From Branchiostoma floridae (lineage: Eukaryota > Chordata > Leptocardii > Amphioxiformes > Branchiostomatidae): a stretch of 64,000 nucleotides of DNA. Below are positions 62,401 to 64,000 of the stretch, in pieces. The notes below the pieces were generated by a model. That model saw nothing but the letters and a program-made list of their open reading frames with translations, had not been told where the DNA came from and did no database searches. The stretch is taken from assembly GCF_000003815.2 (NCBI RefSeq), contig NC_049997.1, forward strand, positions 14,110,067-14,174,066, written 5' to 3'. A program made the position numbers and the translations under genes. The first letter of the stretch is position 1, and every line of letters starts with the position of its first letter.

Positions 62401-62753
62401 ATTGCAAGATTGAAGAACATAATTCATGTGCATGCAAAAAGTTTCAAAACTCAAATCATCATCATCTATGAATAAACACCAATATCATAAATTACAGACT
62501 CACTTTGAATGGCAACACTTTTAAACTGTCTTTCCAGATTGCCCAGCTGCCCTGTTGCCCACCCTCCCAACTGGAGTGGGCTGTACTGCCAGTGATGGCT
62601 GCTACCATGTGACCTGCTGTATGACCCTTGACCTCTGCTCCATCAGACAGGTCAAGCCAAATTTCCATGTGAACTTTGACCCCTGTACCTACATCCTGTC
62701 TGTGGGGATGGGAACATGGACCTCTGAGTTCAACTTGTACCAGTACACTTGGG
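17910..62753 (+). CDS. Large secreted lipid-transfer protein with LECT2-like, SAP and Cys-rich modules (48 exons, partial)
   Basis: Forty-eight exons join in one open frame (7,216 nt, about 2,405 residues), all with GT-AG junctions; the frame is still open at the last exon. Order by residue: signal peptide about 1-23; vitellogenin-type lipid-transfer N domain about 24-595; beta-rich then helical region about 596-990; LECT2/M23-like domain about 1020-1145; basic cleavage site RGRRKR 1204-1209; SAP-like motif about 1284-1316; Cys-rich module 1 about 1318-1498; second SAP motif about 1510-1545; Cys-rich modules 2-6 to the end. The first part places it in the large lipid-transfer protein superfamily (vitellogenin, apolipophorin/apoB, MTP), whose members bind lipid in a helical and beta-sheet cavity and are secreted or ER-resident. 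No von Willebrand D domain or polyserine stretch is seen, so it is not a typical yolk vitellogenin. The 3' end lies beyond the window. Confidence 0.9.
18307..18953. repeat. Perfect 73-bp inverted repeat in intron 1
   Basis: Bases 18307-18379 are the exact reverse complement of 18881-18953, separated by about 500 bp. The arms start ATGTGCTACTATTATTATTT. The right arm ends 45 bp before exon 2. The unit could be a foldback element with 73-bp ends or a local inverted duplication. Perfect identity means it is young or under gene conversion. The interior has no supported gene. Confidence 0.9.
22742..22940. mobile_element. Imperfect inverted-repeat element (probable MITE)
   Basis: The left end has CTATGTCACATTTCCAAAC followed by GGGGCCCGACCGGGC. 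The right end has GCCCGCCCGGAGCTCGG then TTTGGATATGTTACG. These pair imperfectly. The open frames across it are by-products of the palindromic ends. Confidence 0.5.
23684..23872 (+). repeat. Two-copy tandem duplication of about 105 bp
   Basis: Both copies share AGCAGGTTAAAAC, GACGTCCTCA, CGCTTTG and GGCTCCAGGTAGATGCAAG in order. The second copy is slightly shorter. It lies inside intron 5. Confidence 0.75.
25337..25716 (-). repeat. Dispersed repeat, GGCCATGTTGATTTGATT family, inverted copy
   Basis: The right end, read on minus, gives GGCCATGTTGATTTATTCAT then GGATGACATC. Within the same stretch the other orientation carries TTTCGGCCGTCTTACCAAAAG and AATTGTACAAAGCAGCTG, as in the other copies. 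The unit may be a foldback pair. Confidence 0.4.
27549..27785. mobile_element. MITE family 1, copy 3 (intron 9)
   Basis: Inverted ends GGTATCTCACTGCACTTGGG and complement enclose 237 bp; the interior is shared with the copies at 13394 and 15437. It begins only 31 bp after the exon 9 donor (27518). The ends match copy 2 better than copy 1. Confidence 0.85.
30222..30425 (+). repeat. Dispersed repeat, GGCCATGTTGATTTGATT family, copy 3
   Basis: It begins GGCCATGTTGATTTGATTAT, then GGATGATATCC and AATGCAAAGCAACTGCAAAA as in the other copies. It lies in intron 11. Confidence 0.5.
32766..36648 (+). CDS. Exons 16-23: beta-rich then helical middle region
   Basis: Exons are 32766-32944, 33376-33521, 34044-34220, 34668-34826, 35094-35236, 35553-35620, 35952-36103 and 36482-36648 (residues about 595-992). 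Exon 16 carries HSRGKRGLADLFD; RGKR (606-609) is a possible furin-type site just after the lipid-transfer domain. Exons 16-17 are strand-like (SGHLIVDVHDEVFARVHLG). Exons 18-23 are amphipathic helix throughout, with repeated I/V/L-x-x-I spacing and few cysteines (for example ITDLTTKFDNIITKIFDNI). That looks lipid-associating or coiled-coil-like. I cannot match it to a named domain; it does not read like the beta-sheet domains normally found here in vitellogenin. Confidence 0.85.
37094..38772 (+). CDS. Exons 24-26: LECT2/M23-peptidase-like domain
   Basis: Exons are 37094-37274, 37833-37988 and 38599-38772 (residues 992-1162). The core runs GGGCPGGFF, RKGVDLEAAVGDKVYSPFTG, a strand region, DIGTVVTSGCNNHIHFAIKK and GYLDPTKFL. 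This is the lysostaphin-fold pattern as in LECT2: H-x-x-x-D, then V-Y-x-P-F-x-G, then H-x-H, then a D-P-x-x-[YF]-L end. The Asp (1044) and both His of H-x-H (1122, 1124) are kept, but the first metal-binding His is Arg (1040). LECT2 itself is a secreted zinc-binding signalling protein without known peptidase activity, so a binding role is more likely than hydrolysis. Exon borders enclose the domain in phase (2 in, 0 out), so it was not gained as a simple symmetric exon. Confidence 0.8.
38119..38260 (-). repeat. Possible tRNA-derived SINE fragment
   Basis: On minus it reads a box-B-like GGGTTTGAATCCCT followed, about 100 bp later, by AACTTAAAGAACCCACCAC, the conserved tail also seen near 10025 and 25990. 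A box-B plus conserved tail order fits a tRNA-derived SINE. Box A is not clear. Confidence 0.4.
38833..38906. mobile_element. 74-bp TA-flanked palindromic MITE
   Basis: TA-CAGTCAAACCTGTCTATAG at the left and ACAGGTTTGACTG-TA at the right form inverted ends with a TA duplication, as in Tc1/mariner-type insertion. The centre also pairs (GTGGCCACT with GGTGGCCGC). It lies 60 bp after exon 26. Confidence 0.75.
39253..40380 (+). CDS. Exons 27-28: linker with basic furin-type cleavage site
   Basis: Exons are 39253-39415 and 40220-40380 (residues 1163-1270). Exon 27 is rich in K, T, P and G and ends in SSRRGRRKRSA. RRKR then S at 1206-1210 fits the R-x-[KR]-R proprotein-convertase consensus and sits in a flexible, hydrophilic stretch. 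Insect apolipophorin precursors are known to be cut by furin into two chains, so processing here would be consistent with the superfamily. Exon 28 (FPAVNASGPSSLFN...) is a short helical stretch with the look of a small alpha domain, leading into the first SAP motif. Confidence 0.8.
40470..40541 (+). repeat. tRNA-Thr(UGU)-like sequence, probably a SINE head or pseudogene
   Basis: Box A-like TAGCGCAGTGGTT and a perfect box B GGTTCGATCCC are correctly spaced. The anticodon position reads TGT in a TTGTAAT loop. The T stem pairs (CCGGG with CCTGG) and the 3' acceptor strand TGTCGGC is present. The 5' acceptor strand (GCCTTTT) pairs only in its first three bases and the anticodon stem is poor, so a working tRNA is unlikely. 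It lies in intron 28. Confidence 0.45.
41087..41228 (+). CDS. Exon 29: first SAP-like motif
   Basis: Residues about 1271-1318. The core SMTEAQLRMELQLRGQNSTG then RPILVEKMRKSD follows the SAP pattern: a hydrophobic residue before T-x-x-x-L, then L-x-x-R-G-x-x-x-x-G, then L-x-x-R/K-h. SAP motifs are helix-turn-helix DNA-binding elements in nuclear proteins. In a secreted protein the fold more likely serves packing or protein binding. The same exon type precedes Cys-rich module 2 (exon 34). Confidence 0.7.
41336..41554. mobile_element. MITE family 3, copy 1 (intron 29)
   Basis: The left end TTAACACCAATTCACCTTTA and right end GATAAAGGTGAACTAGCGTTA are inverted. GTTTCAAATTGCAACATTTT also pairs within the interior. 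The same ends bound 43132-43804. Confidence 0.75.
41804..51008 (+). CDS. Exons 30-33: Cys-rich module 1
   Basis: Exons are 41804-41895, 42585-42717, 43872-43944 and 50765-51008 (residues 1318-1498). Submodule a is split over exons 30-31: CPFLTLSVP, then C-x5-C-x4-C-C (YCKFSDLCLGLTCCVD), an F-rich strand region and a final FWG. Submodule b covers exons 32 and the start of 33, ending GLCGEKC...APIPVPK. Submodule c (ITAIAQTVVKTAMSDITHMALVALGLPS) is helical. The usual conserved Cys after the DP/D position in a is missing here. In modules 3-6 submodule a is a single exon, so modules 1 and 2 keep an extra intron. The 6.8-kb intron 32 splits this module. Confidence 0.85.
42052..42200 (-). repeat. 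Possible retroelement 3' tail, inverted
   Basis: A duplicated AGAAGAACTTTATT is followed by GCACGACAAATAATATTGTA and GTACAATGTATGGC, matching 11846-11890. Read on minus it has a polyadenylation-like end. It lies in intron 30. Confidence 0.4.
43132..43804. mobile_element. MITE family 3, longer copy (intron 31)
   Basis: It has ends TAACGCTAGTTCACCTTTATC and GATAAAGGTGAACTAATGTTA, with GGGTAAC next to each. The 673-bp length leaves room for an interior that also occurs, inverted, at 48240-48380 (shared GCGCTGCGT, CAAGCGGCAAAC, GATTTTGTGCTACG). The right end is 68 bp before exon 32. Confidence 0.75.
44828..45080 (+). promoter_or_regulatory. Promoter-like block: two CArG boxes, CRE-like and CCAAT boxes
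   Basis: Two perfect CArG boxes, CCATATATGG, lie at 44828-44837 and 44864-44873, each within ACCATATATGGT. They are followed by TGACGTAA (44893-44900), CCAAT (44950-44954), ATTGG (44988-44992), CCAAT (45008-45012), a TA-rich element near 45045-45053, and a donor-like GTAAGTG at 45079. The block is more CpG-rich than its surroundings. It resembles an RNA polymerase II promoter on plus. No clear downstream gene was found, so it may belong to a transposable element. Confidence 0.45.
45888..46797 (+). repeat. Exact 124-bp direct repeat (45888-46011 and 46674-46797)
   Basis: The two copies are identical over 124 bp, from CAAGGAGAGGATAGC to AGAGATATT, and start 786 bp apart. It could reflect a recent local duplication, terminal repeats of a small element, or an assembly artefact. 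It lies within intron 32. Confidence 0.9.
47250..47900 (+). mobile_element. Diverged transposon remnant related to the element near 63 kb
   Basis: It shares with 63220-63545, in order: AAAATCAGCG, a CGACTGGTCGA-like segment, TCTGGTCAGTCGC, TTTTTGTCGTCATTTTCC, CACTTTCAAAATAGTCTCCT and a GAAGTAAAAA block. The ends are not clear and there is no transposase. Two related copies in one gene show a dispersed family. Confidence 0.6.
48240..48400. repeat. Fragment related to the interior of the MITE family 3 long copy
   Basis: Read on minus, it matches 43410-43545: TTCGCGCTGCG, CAAGCGGCAAAC, GTGAGAC, ATTTTGTGCTACG, TTGGTACGCTT, CTCTCTTCAGAAGT. Between it and 50270 (48400-50270) I see no supported gene or repeat. 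Confidence 0.55.
50618..50722 (+). repeat. Possible retroelement 3' tail
   Basis: It ends CAATTGTTGTGCAATAAAGTT, the plus-strand version of the tails at 11846 and 42052. The end lies about 40 bp before exon 33, so part of the exon 33 polypyrimidine region follows the element directly. Confidence 0.45.
51368..51578. mobile_element. MITE family 4, copy 1 (TA-flanked, intron 33)
   Basis: TA-CTGTAAATGCATTTACATT at the left and TTCTGCATTTACAG-TA at the right are inverted ends with a TA target. The interior repeats TTCGCGGT/ACCGCGAA several times. It is 211 bp and ends 59 bp before exon 34. Confidence 0.8.
51638..51779 (+). CDS. Exon 34: second SAP motif
   Basis: Residues about 1498-1546. RLTVGQLTAELKNRSLPTTG then NALVQRLKDSD is a close match to the canonical SAP pattern (L-T-V-x-x-L-x-x-E-L-x-x-R-x-L-x-x-x-G-x-K/N-x-x-L-V-x-R-L). 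It is phase 0 in and phase 1 out, like exon 29, so the two SAP exons are probably duplicates. It separates Cys-rich modules 1 and 2. Confidence 0.8.
52166..54478 (+). CDS. Exons 35-38: Cys-rich module 2
   Basis: Exons are 52166-52249, 52896-53045, 53422-53613 and 54341-54478 (residues about 1546-1734). Submodule a (exons 35-36) has C-x5-C-x4-C-C spanning the intron, DACNFQF and a final YPWG. Submodule b (exon 37) has ICEPHEC and VPIPIC. Submodule c (exon 38) is helical and hydrophobic (FIQQAGSNMASGLVDLIVENAGLQDIF, as shorter pieces). All internal junctions are phase 1, the same as in modules 4 and 5. Confidence 0.85.
53636..53820. mobile_element. MITE family 4, copy 2 (intron 37)
   Basis: Ends TACTGTAAAATGCATTTAAT and TTTCTGCATTTACAGTA match the copy at 51368; the TTCGCGGTAGCGGGAAAA interior is also shared. 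It starts 22 bp after the exon 37 donor. Weaker fragments lie near 55640-55720 and 60690-60860. Confidence 0.8.
55135..56868 (+). CDS. Exons 39-41: Cys-rich module 3
   Basis: Exons are 55135-55367, 55959-56151 and 56692-56868 (residues about 1734-1935). Submodule a, now one exon, has CQVNAFCLGIDC (second Cys of the pair is Ile), DFCNYTF and YPWG. Submodule b has LCIEGRC and IPQPFC. Submodule c has QVLAETSKNALLQILGIDDL and ends QSGWSGLD. Unlike the other modules, the a/b intron is phase 0: the usual donor after TGG-G is mutated and a donor several bases downstream is used. The exon 41 donor is the first unit of a 22-bp minisatellite. Confidence 0.85.
56854..57515 (+). repeat. 22-bp minisatellite built from the exon 41 donor splice site
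   Basis: The unit GGTCAGGACTCGACAGTAAG plus TT contains the last 15 coding bases of exon 41 and its GTAAGT donor. Sixteen uninterrupted units span 56854-57205. About thirteen more, including variants with TTCACAGTATTAG or a CAAAAT insert, extend to 57515. About 23 of the roughly 29 units keep GTAAGT. The first unit is the real exon end, judged by homology with exon 47. Confidence 0.95.
57966..59761 (+). CDS. Exons 42-44: Cys-rich module 4
   Basis: Exons are 57966-58178, 58626-58826 and 59573-59761 (residues about 1935-2136). Submodule a has CTVQSNCLGLTCCMD, LDMCNYTLSLTLG and YNWG. Submodule b has IPIGDAFKIYYYIKK and IPQLLC, but the LC-x-x-x-x-C pair is lost (IIDGDVEAVY). Submodule c has VTSTAISGLLSYNGISDVFDL. 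All three exons are phase 1 at both ends, so each can be duplicated or skipped without changing the frame. Confidence 0.87.
58887..59410 (+). repeat. Two dispersed repeats side by side in intron 43
   Basis: 58887-59000 (CATCCAGGTAATAAGATAGG, AACTGGATATGATTTTGG) belongs to the family at 14745, 27255, 28050 and 51220. 59040-59410 is copy 2 of the repeat at 8740-9140. Their adjacency suggests they may be parts of one larger element whose pieces are seen separately elsewhere. Confidence 0.6.
60376..61989 (+). CDS. Exons 45-47: Cys-rich module 5
   Basis: Exons are 60376-60606, 61075-61272 and 61825-61989 (residues about 2136-2334). Submodule a has CEVTSSTCTGVTCYR (Tyr replaces the second Cys of the pair), FDPCDYQLTIGLG and YTWG. 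Submodule b has YCQDVGHC and VPQPAC. Submodule c has ITQMKQAAVMSPVLPGVFVE and ends TSGWTGAN, matching the QSGWSGLD end of exon 41. All junctions are phase 1. Confidence 0.87.
62538..62753 (+). CDS. Exon 48: submodule a of Cys-rich module 6 (gene continues)
   Basis: It carries CPAALLPTLPTGVGC, then CTASDGCYHVTCCM, FDPCTYILSVGMG and YTWG, with a phase-1 donor (GTGAGT) at 62754. Submodules b and c of this module, and the gene's end, must lie to the right of the window. Confidence 0.87.
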
Positions 62754-62889
62754 GTGAGTTTTAGATGATGCTAAAAACTTGATGGTAAAGACTATCTCAT
62801 GGGTAAGAAATTGCTAACTGTAGGTAAATTACCAAAAGGCAATTCATGGAGAAAAAGGGCCCTCAATGTAAAAGTTTTAGTAGTTTCAC

Positions 62890-63985
62890 GCGCGGATCTA
62901 GGGGGGTGCGCGCCAGGCGCGCGCCTCCCCCTTCAGCTGGCAAAAAAAAAATTGGTAAGATAAACCCAGGCTACTAGAGGTCTTCTGAGGGAAGCCAAGA
63001 ATATTGACAACGTTATAAAACTTATTCGCTTATTTGAAAGGAGATTTCTGGTGATTATTTAGAGAAACTTGCGGTTTGCAATGACTAGTGGGTCCTCCGA
63101 GTCACGTTAACTTATGGTAAAGGCCCGGGGAATTTCTCCCCATGAAACTCGTGGGCCGCTGTAAGCCAAAACCGGCGCTTAAGAATATAAAAAGAGCGTG
63201 GAAATTTTGTAAGATCTCCAGAAAATCAGCGAGAGTTATTTATTTTTAATAAACTGATGATTTCTATCGTCCGTTATCGGCTAGAGAGACTCGACCGGTC
63301 GACCCCGCCTTGGGAAAATCGGCGTCGTGCGCCGACACCCCCCTCCCCACTCCAGTTCTGATCAGTCGCCGCAATGATTGATCGTCCTGACGTTTTTGTT
63401 GTCATTTTCCCCGATTAACCGTCATCAATTGCCACCACAGAAGCAAAAAGAGTCCGTAATATATGTAATTTCAAATGCGTAAGACACTTTCAAAATAGTC
63501 TCCTGCAAGCCGCTCAGACCCCACGAGATTTCTATGCGAGTTTACAGGAGCGCGAGCCGCTTCGAGGAGCAAGTCACATCGGCAGCCAGGTACAAATAAT
63601 TTTGCGATATTGTTTCTGTAACGTGGCGTCATTTATGAATATTAAGAAGGAGGAACTAGCCTTCGTTAGGTTTGTCCTTAGTGATAGTTGCTAAAAAAAT
63701 GTCCCTAACGTGAACTAGACAGCCACAGACATGACAAAATATCAGTGTTAATTTGTTTCTCAAATTTGCTCAGAGATGGCTCTAAAATGCACTAGAGAGC
63801 CTCTATTTCTTTAAAATTTTCTGGGGGAGGCCCCCCATACCCCCCCAACGAGAGGGGGTACCCCCCTCTCGTGCTCTCCCCCGGCGCAGCTTGCGCTGCG
63901 TGGCCGCCGCCTTCGGCCGCGTCATAGTGCGCGCACCCCCCTTAGCAAATTTCTGGATCCGCCAGTGAGTTTTTCCATGCCAGTT
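62890..63985. mobile_element. Transposon-like insertion in intron 48 with GC-rich inverted ends
   Basis: The left edge GGATCTAGGGGGGTGCGCGC pairs with the right edge GCGCGCACCCCCCTTAG...GGATCC, with about ten extra bases in the right end. The interior (63220-63545) is related to 47250-47900. The right end holds GC-rich hairpins (GCGCAGCTTGCGCTGCG, GGCCGCCGCCTTCGGCCGC). No transposase is visible and target duplications are not clear. Confidence 0.6.
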
Positions 63986-64000
63986 TTTTGGCAATGCCTT

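Noticed and set aside
63803-63994. Arg/Gly-rich open frame on minus at the right edge
   Set aside because: It is encoded by the GC-rich hairpins of the transposon end.

Overview
The window is eukaryotic genomic DNA from an animal. It has short exons with canonical GT-AG junctions, AT-rich introns and many small inverted-repeat transposons. The domain content and repeat style suggest a marine invertebrate deuterostome, most likely a lancelet (Branchiostoma). That identification is inference; no marker in the sequence proves it.

Region 1 (about 320-8440) is a large imperfect inverted duplication with its centre near 4250. Each arm carries one copy of a multi-pass membrane-protein gene with the main coding sequence in one exon: gene A on minus (945-2402) and gene B on plus (6357-7826). 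The two are transcribed divergently from inside the palindrome. A third, broken copy in gene B's orientation lies at 10404-11095. In A and B a 26-codon upstream reading frame ends in a TGA that overlaps the main ATG.

Region 2 (about 8450-17870) has no intact gene. It holds a nuclear-receptor-like site cluster (9239-9302), several well-bounded small DNA transposons (12207-15672), a tandem pair of perfect palindromes (15031-15128) and assorted dispersed repeats.

Region 3 (17910 to past the right edge) is one large plus-strand gene. I could join 48 coding exons in a single open frame (7,216 nt, about 2,405 residues), still open at exon 48. It encodes a secreted protein of the vitellogenin/apolipophorin/MTP large lipid-transfer family with an unusual architecture. 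The order is: signal peptide; lipid-transfer N-terminal domain; long helical region; LECT2/M23-like domain that has lost one predicted metal ligand; basic furin-type site; SAP-like motif; cysteine-rich module 1; second SAP motif; then cysteine-rich modules 2 to 6, built largely from phase-1 exons. Exon 41's 5' splice site has been expanded into a 22-bp minisatellite that repeats the donor about 23 times.

The introns carry most of the remaining interest: a perfect 73-bp inverted repeat in intron 1, several MITE families with recognisable ends, a tRNA-like SINE head, and a 6.8-kb intron 32 with an exact 124-bp direct repeat and a promoter-like block with two perfect CArG boxes.
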